DNA from: Bradyrhizobium guangxiense
Lineage (GTDB): Bacteria; Pseudomonadota; Alphaproteobacteria; Rhizobiales; Xanthobacteraceae
Length of the DNA stretch: 64,000 bases
Direction of reading: 5' to 3'
NCBI RefSeq assembly: GCF_004114915.1
Contig: NZ_CP022219.1
Location: forward strand, 6,974,501-7,038,500
Positions 45,508-57,184 of the stretch are shown piece after piece. Made by a program: the position numbers and the translations under genes. The notes below the pieces were generated by a model, which was not told the DNA's origin, made no database searches, and saw only the letters and a list, made by a program, of their open reading frames with translations. The stretch's first letter is position 1; every line of letters begins with the position of its first letter.

Positions 45508-46215
45508 CTACCCCCCATTCCACCCGCAGGCGCGGAGTTTTTCGTGCATATGCGGCGGGGCCGGTGCCACGACGCGGATCGGCTCCTTATTCCGGGAGAT
45601 CGGCACCACGATCTCGCGGGAATGCAGATGCAGGCGCGGCTCGCCGAAGCGCGGGCCGTTGCCGTAAATGTTATCGCCGAAAATCGGCCAGCCGGTCGCG
45701 GCCGCGTGCACCCGCAATTGATGGGTCCGCCCGGTTACCGGTTCCATGGCCAGCCAGGTCAGGCCGTCGCCCCGGCCCATCACTTTCCAGTTGGTGACCG
45801 CCTTCTGGCCGTCCGGATCGGGCTTCTGCCACCAGCCCCGCTCGGCATTGAGCCGGCCGAGCGGCATGTCGATGGTGCCTTCGTCCTCGGCAGGCCCGCC
45901 CTCGACCACGGTCCAGTAGGTCTTGCCGATCTTGCCATGCTTGAAGAGGAGGCCGAGCGAGGCGGTCGCCTTGCGATGGCGGCCGAGCACGAGGCAGCCG
46001 GAGGTGTCCTTGTCCAGCCGGTGGGCCAGCACCGGCGGCCGCGGCAGGCCGAACCGCAGGGCGTGGAAGGAGTCCTCCAGATTGGGGCCGCCCTTGGGGC
46101 CGCGATGCACCGGCAGGCCGGCCGGCTTGTCGATGATCAGCATCAGCCCGTCGCGGTGGAGCACGCGGGCCAGGATCTCGTCGGCGGTCAATTGGGGAAC
46201 ATCGAGCAATTGCAA
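45508..46215 (-). CDS. RluA-family RNA pseudouridine synthase
   Basis: A 235-residue synthase with the catalytic Asp in HRLDKDTSGCLVLG (about 65-78), DKPAGLPVHRG near residue 29 and the RTHQLRVH motif (about 162-169). It lacks an S4 domain, so it is a short RluA-type. A TTG is the likely start; there is no ATG in a sensible place. The RNA target cannot be told from sequence. Confidence 0.88.
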   Translation of the reverse strand: MQLLDVPQLTADEILARVLHRDGLMLIIDKPAGLPVHRGPKGGPNLEDSFHALRFGLPRPPVLAHRLDKDTSGCLVLGRHRKATASLGLLFKHGKIGKTYWTVVEGGPAEDEGTIDMPLGRLNAERGWWQKPDPDGQKAVTNWKVMGRGDGLTWLAMEPVTGRTHQLRVHAAATGWPIFGDNIYGNGPRFGEPRLHLHSREIVVPISRNKEPIRVVAPAPPHMHEKLRACGWNGG

Positions 46216-46266
46216 GACTTTCGGTCAAGGCTTTCGTTTGCGAGCCGGAACGGCTAACACGCCCCC

Positions 46267-47211
46267 ATGAACGATACCACCTCCGAGACCCCCAAGCTGA
46301 GCTGGTGGCGTCGCCTGTCCAACGGGCTGAAGCGCACCTCGTCCTCGCTCGGGACCGCGGTCGCCGACCTCGTCACCAAGCGCAAGCTCGACCGCGCCAT
46401 GCTCGACGACATCGAGGACGTGCTCCTGCGCGCCGACCTCGGCACCTCCGTTGCGGTGCGGATTGCGGACGCCGTCGGCACCGGCCGCTACGACAAGGCG
46501 ATCTCGGCGGACGAGGTCAAGGACGTCGTTGCGACCGAGGTCGAGAAGGTGCTGTCGCCGGTGGCAAAGCCGCTTGTGATCGATGCGGCCAAAAAGCCGT
46601 TCGTCATCCTCGTGGTCGGCGTCAATGGCTCCGGCAAGACCACCACGATCGGCAAGCTCTCGCAGAAATTCGCATCCGAAGGCCGCAAGGTGATGCTGGC
46701 CGCCGGCGACACGTTTCGTGCGGCAGCGATCGAGCAGTTGAAGGTGTGGGGCGAACGCACGAAAACGCCTGTCATCGCCGGCGCGCAGGGCTCGGACTCC
46801 GCAAGCCTCGCCTTCAACGCGCTCACCGCGGCGAAGGAGCAGGCCATCGACGTGCTGCTGATCGACACCGCCGGGCGTCTGCAGAACAAGGCCGAGCTGA
46901 TGAATGAGCTCGAAAAGGTCGTGCGCGTCATCCGCAAGGTGGATGACACTGCGCCGCATGCCGTGTTGCTGGTGCTGGATGCTACTGTCGGCCAGAACGC
47001 GCTGTCGCAGGTCGAGGCGTTCCACCGCACCGCCGGGGTCACCGGCCTCGTGATGACCAAGCTCGACGGCACCGCGCGCGGCGGCATCCTGGTGGCGCTC
47101 GCGGAGAAATTTAAACTGCCGGTGCATTTCATCGGCGTCGGCGAAGGCGTCGACGATCTCGCGCCGTTCACCGCGCGCGACTTCGCCCGCGCCATCGCCG
47201 GAATTGAGTAG
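46267..47211 (+). CDS. ftsY: signal recognition particle receptor FtsY
   Basis: A 314-residue GTPase that receives Ffh-ribosome complexes at the membrane. The NG domain is complete: [14 protein letters not shown] (P-loop), [13 protein letters not shown] and [11 protein letters not shown]. The long acidic A domain of E. coli FtsY is missing, and the short N-terminus carries a basic, Trp-containing stretch ([14 protein letters not shown]) that could bind membrane. Confidence 0.96.
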   Translation: MNDTTSETPKLSWWRRLSNGLKRTSSSLGTAVADLVTKRKLDRAMLDDIEDVLLRADLGTSVAVRIADAVGTGRYDKAISADEVKDVVATEVEKVLSPVAKPLVIDAAKKPFVILVVGVNGSGKTTTIGKLSQKFASEGRKVMLAAGDTFRAAAIEQLKVWGERTKTPVIAGAQGSDSASLAFNALTAAKEQAIDVLLIDTAGRLQNKAELMNELEKVVRVIRKVDDTAPHAVLLVLDATVGQNALSQVEAFHRTAGVTGLVMTKLDGTARGGILVALAEKFKLPVHFIGVGEGVDDLAPFTARDFARAIAGIE

Positions 47212-47212
47212 C

Positions 47213-47315
47213 TTCATCCTTCGAGACGCCGCTTGCGCGGCTCCTCAGGATGAGGTCGTGCCACATAAGAGGTCCTCATCCCAAGGAGACCGCGAAGCGG
47301 TCGTCTCGAAGGATG
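47213..47315. repeat. family C intergenic repeat (reverse order)
   Basis: CATCCTTCGAGACGCCGCTTG and GCGGTCGTCTCGAAGGATG are the inverted ends, with GCTCCTCAGGATGAGG and CCTCATCCCAAGGAG between. It lies between ftsY and yciB and leaves only the ribosome site of yciB. Confidence 0.78.
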
Positions 47316-47333
47316 GGAGAGACGGAAGAGAGA

Positions 47334-47936
47334 ATGGACAAGACCCAGCCGCATCCGCTGTTCAAGCTGGCGACCGAGCTCGGGCCGCTGCTCGTGTTCT
47401 TCTTCGTGAACGCGAAGTTCAATCTGTTCGCCGCGACCGGCGCCTTCATGGTGGCGATCGTCGCTGCGATGGCCGCCTCCTATGTGGTGACGCGCCACGT
47501 CCCGATCATGGCAATCGTCACGGGCGTGATCGTGCTGGTGTTCGGCACGTTGACGCTGGTGCTGCACGACGAGACCTTCATCAAGGTCAAGCCGACCATC
47601 ATCTACGGCCTGTTCGCCGCGATCCTCGGCGGCGGCCTGTTGTTCGGCCGCTCCTTCATCGCCGTGATGTTCGACCAGGTGTTCAATCTGACCTCGCAGG
47701 GCTGGCGCATCCTCACGCTGCGCTGGGCGCTGTTCTTCGCCGGCATGGCGGTGCTGAACGAGATCATCTGGCGGACCCAGAGCACGGACTTCTGGGTGAA
47801 CTTCAAGGTGTTCGGCGTGCTGCCGCTGACGGCCATCTTCGGCATGATCCAGATGCCCCTGATCAAGCGCTATCACCTCGAGCCGGTCTCGCTGGAAGCC
47901 AGCGAGGCCGAGGCGGGGGATGTGCGGAAGGGGTGA
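47334..47936 (+). CDS. yciB: YciB/IspZ-type inner membrane septation protein
   Basis: A 200-residue membrane protein with five or six helices, of the YciB (intracellular septation protein A) family. [20 protein letters not shown] and the [20 protein letters not shown] segment are family signatures. GGAAGAGAGA precedes the ATG; an earlier in-frame ATG lies inside the repeat and is rejected. It is thought to help septum and envelope synthesis. Confidence 0.92.
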   Translation: MDKTQPHPLFKLATELGPLLVFFFVNAKFNLFAATGAFMVAIVAAMAASYVVTRHVPIMAIVTGVIVLVFGTLTLVLHDETFIKVKPTIIYGLFAAILGGGLLFGRSFIAVMFDQVFNLTSQGWRILTLRWALFFAGMAVLNEIIWRTQSTDFWVNFKVFGVLPLTAIFGMIQMPLIKRYHLEPVSLEASEAEAGDVRKG

Positions 47937-47949
47937 GGGCCTCTCCGCC

Positions 47950-48036
47950 GTCATTGCGAGCGAAGCGAAGCAATCCAGAATGCCTCTGCGGAGGGACTCT
48001 GGATTGCTTCGTCGCAAGAGCTCCTCGCGCTGACGG
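47950..48036. repeat. family D intergenic repeat (GTCATTGCGAGCGAAGC type)
   Basis: GTCATTGCGAGCGAAGCGAA and CTCCTCGCGCTGACGG are the imperfect inverted ends; AGCAATCCAGA and TCTGGATTGCTTCG the inner arms. It lies between the convergent yciB and ccmG genes, and a second copy is at 57023. Confidence 0.78.
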
Positions 48037-48042
48037 TCTTGG

Positions 48043-48636
48043 CTAAGACTCTGCCTTCAGCGCCTTCTCCATCTGCGGCAACAGTACATTCTGCAGATTG
48101 CTCGGCGTGATAGGGCCGACCAGCTTGTAGACGATGGTGCCCTCGCGGCCGACGATGAAGGTTTCAGGCACGCCGTAGACGCCCCATTCGATCGAGGCGC
48201 GGCCGTTGGCATCCACGCCGACGCGGCCGAACGGGTTGCCGTAGCGCCCCAGGAAGCGCCGCGCATTCTCGGTCGCGTCCTTGTAATTGATGCCGACCAG
48301 CTGGAAGCGCTTGTCCTTGGCGAGCTCGGTCAGGAGCGGCGCCTCGTCGTGGCACGGCACGCACCAGGAGGCCCAGACGTTGACCAGGCTCACCTTGCCC
48401 TTGAACGCGGCGGGGTCGAGGCCCGGCACCTGCGCATTGTCAGCCTGCAATCCCTCGAGCGGCGGCAGCGCGGTCTGCGGCGCGGGACGGCCGATCAGCG
48501 CGGAGGGAATCCGCGAGGGATCGCCGCTGCCGAGCCGGAACCAGAACAGCAGCGCAAGCCCGATGAAGGCGATCAGCGGCAGCACCATCAGGAACGTGCG
48601 GCGCTGCGGCGCTGCGGAGGCAGGTTGATCGCTCAT
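48043..48636 (-). CDS. ccmG: cytochrome c biogenesis thiol:disulfide interchange protein (DsbE/CcmG)
   Basis: A 197-residue thioredoxin-like protein with an N-terminal membrane anchor (about 15-33) and the periplasmic active site WCVPC (about 91-95), in [29 protein letters not shown] holds the cis-Pro. It keeps apocytochrome c thiols reduced for haem attachment. It overlaps ccmD by four bases as the last gene of the ccmABCDG operon. Confidence 0.95.
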   Translation of the reverse strand: MSDQPASAAPQRRTFLMVLPLIAFIGLALLFWFRLGSGDPSRIPSALIGRPAPQTALPPLEGLQADNAQVPGLDPAAFKGKVSLVNVWASWCVPCHDEAPLLTELAKDKRFQLVGINYKDATENARRFLGRYGNPFGRVGVDANGRASIEWGVYGVPETFIVGREGTIVYKLVGPITPSNLQNVLLPQMEKALKAES

Positions 48637-48818
48637 CGCATGTCCGTCGCGCTGCGGCCGGACCGGCGCGTGATGCCGCGCTCTTCCAGCTCGCGCAGGC
48701 GCTGCGTCTGGTTGCGATAGTCGTGCCCGATCCAGCCGATCAGGATCGCGACCACGAGGGCCGCCGCGGCATAGGAGGTCACGATGAAGGATGCATAAGG
48801 ACCGAGCGATGTCATCAT
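48633..48818 (-). CDS. ccmD: haem exporter protein CcmD
   Basis: A 61-residue single-helix membrane protein ([20 protein letters not shown] then a charged tail [18 protein letters not shown]) that holds CcmE with CcmC and releases holo-CcmE. It overlaps ccmC and ccmG by four bases each (ATGA). Two adjacent ATGs, 48818 and 48815, are possible. Confidence 0.9.
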   Translation of the reverse strand: MMTSLGPYASFIVTSYAAAALVVAILIGWIGHDYRNQTQRLRELEERGITRRSGRSATDMR

Positions 48819-49606
48819 GCGGCCCCGACTTCGTTCGACGCGTTTTGTCCGCGCGGGCCGGCGCCCATCTCGCTCGAGAACGCGACGCGGCTCGCCTGCA
48901 TCATTTGCAGCGAGCGGACGCGGCGGCGCAGGATCTCGTTGCGCATCGCAGCCAGATGCAGCGTGACGAACAGCAGCGTGAACGCGACCGCCATCACCAG
49001 GAGCGGAATCAGGAACGATTTGTCGAGCGCCGATCCGCCTATGCGCATCACCGACGCCGGCTGGTGCAGCGTGTTCCACCAGTCGACCGAGAATTTGATG
49101 ATCGGAAGGTTGAGCGCCCCGACCAGGGTCAGCACCGCGGCGGCGCGTGCCGCGCGCGAGGGATCGTCGACCGCGCGCCACAGCGCCATCAGGCCGAGAT
49201 ACATCAGGAAGAGAATCAGCACCGAGGTCAGCCGCGCATCCCATTCCCAATAGGTACCCCACATCGGCCGGCCCCACAGCGAGCCCGTGAGCAGCGCGAG
49301 GAAGGTGAAGGCGGCGCCGATCGGCGCGGCGGCCTTGGCGGCGACGTCGGCGAGCGGATGACGCCACACCAGCGTGCCCAGCGAGGCGATGCTCATGACG
49401 CCCCAGACGAACATCGACAGCCAGGCATTGGGCACGTGGATGAACATGATCTTCACGGTCGCGCCCTGCTGGTAGTCGTCGGGCGCCAGCGCAGCCTGAT
49501 AGAGGCCGATCGCAAGCAGGAGCACGGTCGCGGCCGCAAGCCACGGCAGGACCCGCGCTGTCAGCGCGAGGAACCGCGTGGGGTTGGCGAGGTCGATCAG
49601 TGTCAT
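48815..49606 (-). CDS. ccmC: haem exporter membrane protein CcmC
   Basis: A 263-residue, six-helix haem handling protein. The Trp-rich haem-binding motif appears as [18 protein letters not shown] with the conserved His in [10 protein letters not shown] and the [10 protein letters not shown] segment. The ATG at 49606 fits the family; a 30-codon upstream extension is rejected. It overlaps ccmD by four bases. Confidence 0.94.
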   Translation of the reverse strand: MTLIDLANPTRFLALTARVLPWLAAATVLLLAIGLYQAALAPDDYQQGATVKIMFIHVPNAWLSMFVWGVMSIASLGTLVWRHPLADVAAKAAAPIGAAFTFLALLTGSLWGRPMWGTYWEWDARLTSVLILFLMYLGLMALWRAVDDPSRAARAAAVLTLVGALNLPIIKFSVDWWNTLHQPASVMRIGGSALDKSFLIPLLVMAVAFTLLFVTLHLAAMRNEILRRRVRSLQMMQASRVAFSSEMGAGPRGQNASNEVGAA

Positions 49607-49682
49607 GGTACCCTGATAATCATCGGTGGCCGCTGAGGCAATCAGCACGAAAGTCCGTCGCGAAAGTTGATCGGGGTCAAGG

Positions 49683-50351
49683 TCAGTCAAGACCATGCCG
49701 CAGGCTCGCTGCGGCTGCGAAGGGGCCGATCACGAAGCTGACCAGCGACAGCGCGCACAGGATCGAGAACGGCGCGCCGAACGTCATGGGGCCGACGATC
49801 ACGGCCTGCGAGGCCGCGACCCCGAAAATCAGGACGGGAATCGACAGCGGCAGCACCAGGACCGCCATCAGCAGCCCGCCGCGATGCAGCGTCACGGCCA
49901 GCGCCGCGCCGATCATGCCGGTGAAGGTCAGCGCCGGCGTGCCCGCCAGCAATGTCAGCGCCACCGCAGCCGTGGCGACCATGTCGAGGTTGAGCAGGAG
50001 GCCCAGCACGGGGGTTGCGACAATCAGCGGCAGGCCGGCGGCCAGCCAATGTGCCAGCGCCTTGGCGGCGCAGGCCAGTTCCAGCGGCGTTCGGCTCATC
50101 GTGATCAGGTCGAGCGAGCCGTCCTCATGGTCGGCCATGAACAGCCGGTCGAGGGTGAGCAGGCTCGCCAGCAGCGCGCCGAGCCAGAGGATGGCCGGCC
50201 CCAGCCGCGACAGCAACGCCAGATCCGGCCCCACCGCGAACGGCATCAGCACCACCACGGTGAGGAAGAACAGTACGCCAATCAGCGCCCCGCCGCCGAC
50301 GCGGAGCGCGATCCGGATGTCCCGGCGGATGAGGGCGGACAGGGCCGTCAT
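49683..50351 (-). CDS. ccmB: haem exporter protein CcmB
   Basis: A 222-residue ABC-permease-like protein with six helices, partner of CcmA. LIRRDIRIALRVGGGALIG at the N-terminus, FMADHEDGSLDLI and LELACAAKALAHWL are family elements. It lies about 270 bp past ccmA, separated by a large palindromic repeat, and 76 bp before ccmC. Confidence 0.93.
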   Translation of the reverse strand: MTALSALIRRDIRIALRVGGGALIGVLFFLTVVVLMPFAVGPDLALLSRLGPAILWLGALLASLLTLDRLFMADHEDGSLDLITMSRTPLELACAAKALAHWLAAGLPLIVATPVLGLLLNLDMVATAAVALTLLAGTPALTFTGMIGAALAVTLHRGGLLMAVLVLPLSIPVLIFGVAASQAVIVGPMTFGAPFSILCALSLVSFVIGPFAAAASLRHGLD

Positions 50352-50403
50352 GGCGGGCTTCCAGCGGCTGGGAAGGCATCCGACAGCACCTGGCACACTG
50401 CGC

Positions 50404-50574
50404 TCCCTCCCCCCTTGTGGGGGAGGGCAGGGGCGGGGGGGAGCCCCGGGCGAGATGCGCGTTTGCGGCAAGGCGCCTGCAATCGAGCGCTCGCTTTCCC
50501 AGCGCCACAGTCGATAGGCCGCGCCGTGTGGCACCCCCCTCCCTGACCCTCCCCCACAAGGGGGGAGGGAACGG
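50404..50574. repeat. family E intergenic repeat inserted between ccmA and ccmB
   Basis: CCCTCCCCCCTTGTGGGGGA and CCCCACAAGGGGGGAGGG mark the inverted ends of a 171-bp element that lies inside the ccm operon, in the only large gap of the operon. Confidence 0.8.
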
Positions 50575-50619
50575 TGAGAGCTGGGGCGAGCCGCTCGGAA
50601 AGCTGAGGGTCGGTCGGAA

Positions 50620-51246
50620 TCATACCGCACCCCCGATCCGCAGCTCCCGCGATTCGATCCCGAGCGGGGCGTGGGTGGCCGCGACGATCAGGCCGCCGCG
50701 CGACAGGTGCTCGCGCATCAGGCCGCCGAACATGTCCTGGCCGGCGACGTCCAGCGCATTGGTCGGCTCGTCCAGCAGCCAGACCGGGCGGCGGACGGCC
50801 AGCAGCCGGGCCAGCGAGAGCCGGCGGCGCTGTCCCGCGGACAGGAATCCGGCAGGCAGATGGGTGGCGTGGTCGAGGCCCACGGTGGCGAGGGTCTCGG
50901 CGGCGTCACCGCGCTCGCCGCCCAGGAAATCGGCCCAGAACCACAGGTTTTCAGCCACGGTGAGGGCCGGCTTCAGGGCATCGCGATGGCCGAGATAGTG
51001 GCACTGCTCGGACAGCGTCAGCTCGGCATCGCCGCCCACGAGCGCGATCTTGCCCCCTGCCGGCACGAGCAGGCCGGCGATCAGCCGCAGCAGCGAGGTC
51101 TTGCCCGAGCCGTTGCGGCCGACCACCGCCACGGCCTCGCCCGAGACGGCCGCGAAATCCAGCCCGGCAAACACCTGGCGGCCGCCCCGCACGCAGGTGA
51201 CCCCCTGTCCGGAGAGCCGCATCTCGCCTGGTTTCGCGTCACTCAA
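50620..51246 (-). CDS. ccmA: cytochrome c biogenesis ATP-binding export protein CcmA
   Basis: A 208-residue ABC ATPase that powers release of haem-loaded CcmE with CcmBC. Walker A is [13 protein letters not shown], the ABC signature [15 protein letters not shown], and Walker [17 protein letters not shown] at 51246 with GAGG seven bases upstream is the likely start; the ATG at 51222 is an alternative. First gene of the operon. Confidence 0.94.
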   Translation of the reverse strand: MSDAKPGEMRLSGQGVTCVRGGRQVFAGLDFAAVSGEAVAVVGRNGSGKTSLLRLIAGLLVPAGGKIALVGGDAELTLSEQCHYLGHRDALKPALTVAENLWFWADFLGGERGDAAETLATVGLDHATHLPAGFLSAGQRRRLSLARLLAVRRPVWLLDEPTNALDVAGQDMFGGLMREHLSRGGLIVAATHAPLGIESRELRIGGAV

Positions 51247-51461
51247 AGCCGGGCCTCAGGAAAACTTGGGGTAGCGCATGGGAATTTTTGGCTGGTGATT
51301 GCTGCGGCACGATTGTGGCTGTGGCGGCGCGGTTAGAAAGCTTCTATAAGCCCGGAACTACTTGATGCAGCAACTCAACCCGCCCCTGCAAGCGGCCCAG
51401 CCTGATCGCTGACGGTGTTAAGATACCCTGCCGGGTATAACTAACAATTGGGATTTCCTAC

Positions 51462-54179
<2,718 letters not shown>

Positions 54180-54182
<3 letters not shown>

Positions 54183-54290
54183 AGCATGATCCGGACCCGT
54201 CGGGCCGCATTAGCGCAAAGTGCGCAGCGGTTTTCCGGAAAGATCATGCTCAAACAACAGCCCAAAGCGCGCCTATGGCGCTTTGGCGCG
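54180..54290. repeat. family B intergenic repeat downstream of acnA
   Basis: TAAAGCATGATCCGG at the start, CGGTTTTCCGGAAAGATCATGC in the middle and CCAAAGCGC...GCGCTTTGG at the end match the copy at 30735, with about 20 extra bases in the first loop. The TAA belongs to the acnA stop. The rest of the 339-bp gap to 54521 holds a terminator (54337) and no gene. Confidence 0.82.
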
Positions 54291-54336
54291 CGAATTTGTG
54301 AACGATGGCTCACTGCGAAGTGAGTAGAAGCTTAAA

Positions 54337-54376
54337 CGAAGGCGGCCTATCACAAGGCCGCCTTCGTGCGTTTGCG
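54337..54376 (+). terminator. hairpin terminator downstream of acnA
   Basis: CGAAGGCGGCC pairs perfectly with GGCCGCCTTCG around TATCACAA, an 11-bp stem. The following T-run is weak (TGCGTTTGCGG), but the position, about 150 bases after acnA, fits transcription termination. Confidence 0.65.
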
Positions 54377-54521
54377 GCATGTTCTAGATGGGCCCGCCCG
54401 GCGGAAAATCTCCCTTTGGACGATTTGCCCGGACGGTCGAGCGTGCCGCGCCTCGTAAGACTACGGTGACTATCCGGCGATAAGATCCCCTTCCCACGAG
54501 CAATGGTGTGCGGCGTTCGAC

Positions 54522-55298
54522 ATGACAACAATGACGGCTTCTCATCTGGTTTCACGTTGGTCCGGTGCCTTCTGGTCGGGCGCCCTCGGTATCTGTGCGA
54601 TCGTCGCCGTCATCCGTCCCGCTGCAGCCGATCCTCGTGCGGTGGTCGAACTGTTCACCTCGCAAGGTTGCTCGTCCTGCCCACCCGCCGACCAGATCAT
54701 CGGCGATCTCTCGAAAGACCCGTCCATCATCGCGCTGAGCATGCCGATCGATTATTGGGACTATCTCGGCTGGAAGGACACGCTGGCGGATTCGCGTTTC
54801 TCGGCACGGCAGCGCGCCTATTCGCGCATGCGCGGCGACCGCGAGGTCTACACGCCGCAGGTCGTGGTCAACGGCTCCGCGCATGTCATCGGCAGCGACC
54901 GTGCCGGCATCGAGAACGCGATCGGCAAGTCCGATAAGGGTGTGGGCGTGATGAGCGTGCCGGTGACAATGTCGCTCGCGGGCAAGCAGATCAACGTGTC
55001 GGTGGCCGCGAGCAACGAGCCGGCCGTCTCGCATGGCGAGGTCTGGATCTGCTCGATCGCCAAGTCGGTCCCGATCGCAATCACCCGCGGCGAGAATCGC
55101 GGGCAGCAGGTCACCTACCACAACGTCGTTCGCAACCTGCTCAAGGTCGGCGACTGGACCGGGCGTCCGGAAAGCTGGACGGTGCCGATCGAGAACCTCA
55201 CGCGCGAGGGTGTCGACGGCGCGGTGGTCTATGTTCAGGACGGCAGCCGCGAGCGGCCGGGCCCGATGCTGGGCGCGGCGTACACGTCGCTGCATTGA
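54522..55298 (+). CDS. DUF1223 exported thioredoxin-like protein
   Basis: A 258-residue protein with an N-terminal hydrophobic signal (WSGALGICAIVAVIRPAAA). VELFTSQGCSSCPPAD (about 40-55) carries the family's CxxC-like pair, followed by YTPQVVVNG (cis-Pro). It is a thioredoxin-fold protein of unknown role (PF06764). It stands alone after the aconitase gene. Confidence 0.88.
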   Translation: MTTMTASHLVSRWSGAFWSGALGICAIVAVIRPAAADPRAVVELFTSQGCSSCPPADQIIGDLSKDPSIIALSMPIDYWDYLGWKDTLADSRFSARQRAYSRMRGDREVYTPQVVVNGSAHVIGSDRAGIENAIGKSDKGVGVMSVPVTMSLAGKQINVSVAASNEPAVSHGEVWICSIAKSVPIAITRGENRGQQVTYHNVVRNLLKVGDWTGRPESWTVPIENLTREGVDGAVVYVQDGSRERPGPMLGAAYTSLH

Positions 55299-55324
55299 TT
55301 TTTCGAGCGTTGCGCTTGCTCTCA

Positions 55325-55468
55325 ACCCTCATGGTGAGGAGCGCGCTCTTGTGCGCGTAGCGGACGATGCTTCGCATCGCCGCGAGAACCATGAAAGGCC
55401 CCCGCTGATACGGCTTTGGCCATTCATCCTTCGAGACGCCGCGCAAGGGCGCGGCCCTCAGGATGAGG
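55325..55468. repeat. family C intergenic repeat
   Basis: ACCCTCATGGTGAGGAGCGC and GGCCCTCAGGATGAGG are the ends and CATCCTTCGAGACGCCGCG an inner arm. It lies after the DUF1223 gene, in the left part of a 619-bp gap that also holds a terminator (55527) and unexplained sequence to 55917. Confidence 0.75.
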
Positions 55469-55526
55469 AGAGACAGTCTTCGCGCTTCTCGAAGAAGAGA
55501 CGCGCCGGACACAGCCCGACACAAAC

Positions 55527-55552
55527 AAAAAAGGACCAACTCGCGTTGGCCC
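55527..55552 (-). terminator. strong minus-strand rho-independent terminator
   Basis: On the minus strand GGGCCAAC pairs with GTTGGTCC (one G-U pair) around a GCGA tetraloop and is followed by six Ts. Read on the plus strand the same stem has a mismatch and no T-run, so it ends a minus-strand transcript. No minus-strand gene lies directly upstream of it. Confidence 0.78.
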
Positions 55553-55917
55553 TCCTTGTCGCGCGTACAGACCCGATCCTGTTCGACCCCGGGGGGCTGG
55601 GGGCTGAGGAATCCGGAACCGAAAGGACCGGGTCAACGCACTCAAGCCTTTTCGCAGTGCAGGGCGGCAGTCGCTAGGCGGAAAAGCGGCGAGACTAAGA
55701 TTCTTGAGCACGATCCCGTGACGGTTCGTCGCGACAGAGTTCCACCCCTGCGTGTGGCCTGATTCGCAGCCGATTCCACCGGTTGAGTTCACCGAGTTCC
55801 ATCGGGGGTCTTGCGGCGGTGGCCGGTTGGCGCAATCATGCAATTGTCATGTTCCGAGGTTCCGGGGACGGTCTTCGCGGACGCGGATCGTGCTGTTGCG
55901 ATGAGGAGGCGCTTCCC
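55553..55917 (-). ncRNA. possible minus-strand small RNA or unexplained structured intergenic region
   Basis: The 365 bp between a strong minus-strand terminator and the DUF2794 gene contain no convincing protein gene. A hairpin with a GAAA tetraloop (CCGGAACCGAAAGGACCGG, near 55613-55632 as read on plus) and GC-rich blocks suggest structure. I could not find a clear promoter or match it to 6S, SRP, tmRNA or RNase P RNA. The RNA call is an inference from the orphan terminator. Confidence 0.35.
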
Positions 55918-56289
55918 ATGAGTCTGACGTCGGAGGATGCCGATCCGAGCGAGCAGCGCGCGGCGGCGCGCCCCGCCGCTGCGAGTGCCCAACTGAACCG
56001 GGTGACGTTCAACCGGCTCGAGCTGCACCGTATCCTTAATCTCTACGGCCGCATGGTCGCCGACGGCGAGTGGCGCGATTATGCCATCGACTTCCTCAGG
56101 GATCGCGCGGTGTTCTCGGTCTATCGCCGCGCCTCGGAAGTGCCGATCTATCGCATCGAGAAGGACCCGCGCCTGGCCCGCAAGCAGGGCATGTACAGCG
56201 TGATCTCGGCGACGGGCCTGATCCTGCGCCGTGGCCACGAGCTCGAGCGCGTGCTGCTGGTGATCGACCGCAAGCTGGCGGTGGTGTGA
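55918..56289 (+). CDS. DUF2794 domain protein
   Basis: A 123-residue alphaproteobacterial protein of unknown function. The family core runs RVTFNRLELHRILNLYGRMV and GEWRDYAIDFLRDRAVFSVY, ending in a short basic segment. The ATG at 55918 is preceded by GAGGAGG; the 45-codon upstream extension is rejected. Confidence 0.88.
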   Translation: MSLTSEDADPSEQRAAARPAAASAQLNRVTFNRLELHRILNLYGRMVADGEWRDYAIDFLRDRAVFSVYRRASEVPIYRIEKDPRLARKQGMYSVISATGLILRRGHELERVLLVIDRKLAVV

Positions 56290-56301
56290 CGACCTTCGGT
56301 C

Positions 56302-56425
56302 GTCATTCCGGGGCGCGACAAAGTCGCGAGCTCCGGCGCGCAGTTGCGCGCCTGAGAATCTCGATCCGCGCTCGCAAACAACTTCTGGATTCCGGGTTCG
56401 ATGCTGCGCATCGCCCCGGAATGAC
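56302..56425. repeat. family A palindromic intergenic repeat
   Basis: GTCATTCCGGGGCGCGACAA and CGCCCCGGAATGAC are the ends. It fills the space between the convergent DUF2794 and GNAT genes. Confidence 0.8.
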
Positions 56426-56433
56426 GAATAAAT

Positions 56434-56964
56434 CTAACTCCCTGGCACCGTCTTCGCGCCCTCGCCGAGGTCGCGCTGCATCATCACCGTGTCCAACCAG
56501 CGGCCGAATTTCAGCCCGACATTGGGATGCGTGCCGATCATCTTGAAGCCACCCTTGGTGTGCACGCCGATCGAGCCGGCATTGGCGGAATCGCCGATCA
56601 CCGCGATCATCTGGCGGAAGCCGCGCGCCTCGCATTCCTTGCCCAGCCGTTCCAGCAGCAACGCGCCGATGCCGCGGCGATGGAAGCTTGGATCGAGATA
56701 GATCGAGTTCTCGACCGTGAAGCGGTAGGCCGGGCGCGGGCGATAGGCACCGGCATAGGCATAGCCGGCCACGCGGCCGTCGAGGATGGCGACGAAATAG
56801 GGATAGCCGCCGTCGATCAGCGCGCGATAGCGGCGTGTCATCTCCGAGAGGTCGGGCGGCTCCAGCTCGAACGTCGCCGTGCCTTCGCGCACGGCTTGCT
56901 GGTAGATGGCGGTGATGGCGGGGAGGTCGGCCTCAAGCGTGGGCCTGATTTCAGGTGCGGACAT
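56434..56964 (-). CDS. GNAT N-acetyltransferase (phosphinothricin acetyltransferase-like)
   Basis: A 176-residue acetyltransferase. IRPTLEADLPAITAIYQQAV at the N-terminus, SIYLDPSFHRRGIGALLLERL (the acetyl-CoA motif RRGIG-A, near 100) and the HTKGGFKMIGTHPNVGLKFG end are those of the Pat/MnaT amino-acid acetyltransferases. Substrates may include methionine sulfoximine or related compounds (inference). Confidence 0.88.
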   Translation of the reverse strand: MSAPEIRPTLEADLPAITAIYQQAVREGTATFELEPPDLSEMTRRYRALIDGGYPYFVAILDGRVAGYAYAGAYRPRPAYRFTVENSIYLDPSFHRRGIGALLLERLGKECEARGFRQMIAVIGDSANAGSIGVHTKGGFKMIGTHPNVGLKFGRWLDTVMMQRDLGEGAKTVPGS

Positions 56965-57022
56965 GAGGAAAGATTAGAGCCTTCCCGCGGCTGCCGGAAG
57001 GGGGTCCGCCGCATCCACCCCC

Positions 57023-57108
57023 GTCATTGCGAGCGCAGCGAAGCAATCCAGAAATGCATCCGCGGAGGGACCCTGGATTACTTCGTCGCAAGCGCTCCTC
57101 GCAATGAC
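57023..57108. repeat. family D intergenic repeat
   Basis: GTCATTGCGAGCGCAGCGAA and GCTCCTCGCAATGAC are inverted ends; AGCAATCCAGA and CCTGGATTACTTCG inner arms. It matches the copy at 47950. Confidence 0.8.
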
Positions 57109-57132
57109 GAGGAGAGGCCACGGCCCCAAAGC

Positions 57133-57159
57133 AAAAACCCCGGCCTTTCGGCCGGGGTT
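57133..57159 (-). terminator. rho-independent terminator of the BI-1 gene
   Basis: On the minus strand AACCCCGGCC pairs with GGCCGGGGTT around GAAA and is followed by a run of Ts. It lies about 25 bases after the stop codon. Confidence 0.9.
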
Positions 57160-57184
57160 CGTTTCCGTTCTCTCGTCGTTGCGC

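Noticed and set aside
55575..55600. GTTCGACCCC resembling a tRNA T-arm
   Set aside because: No matching five-base stem, anticodon arm or acceptor stem could be built around it on either strand.
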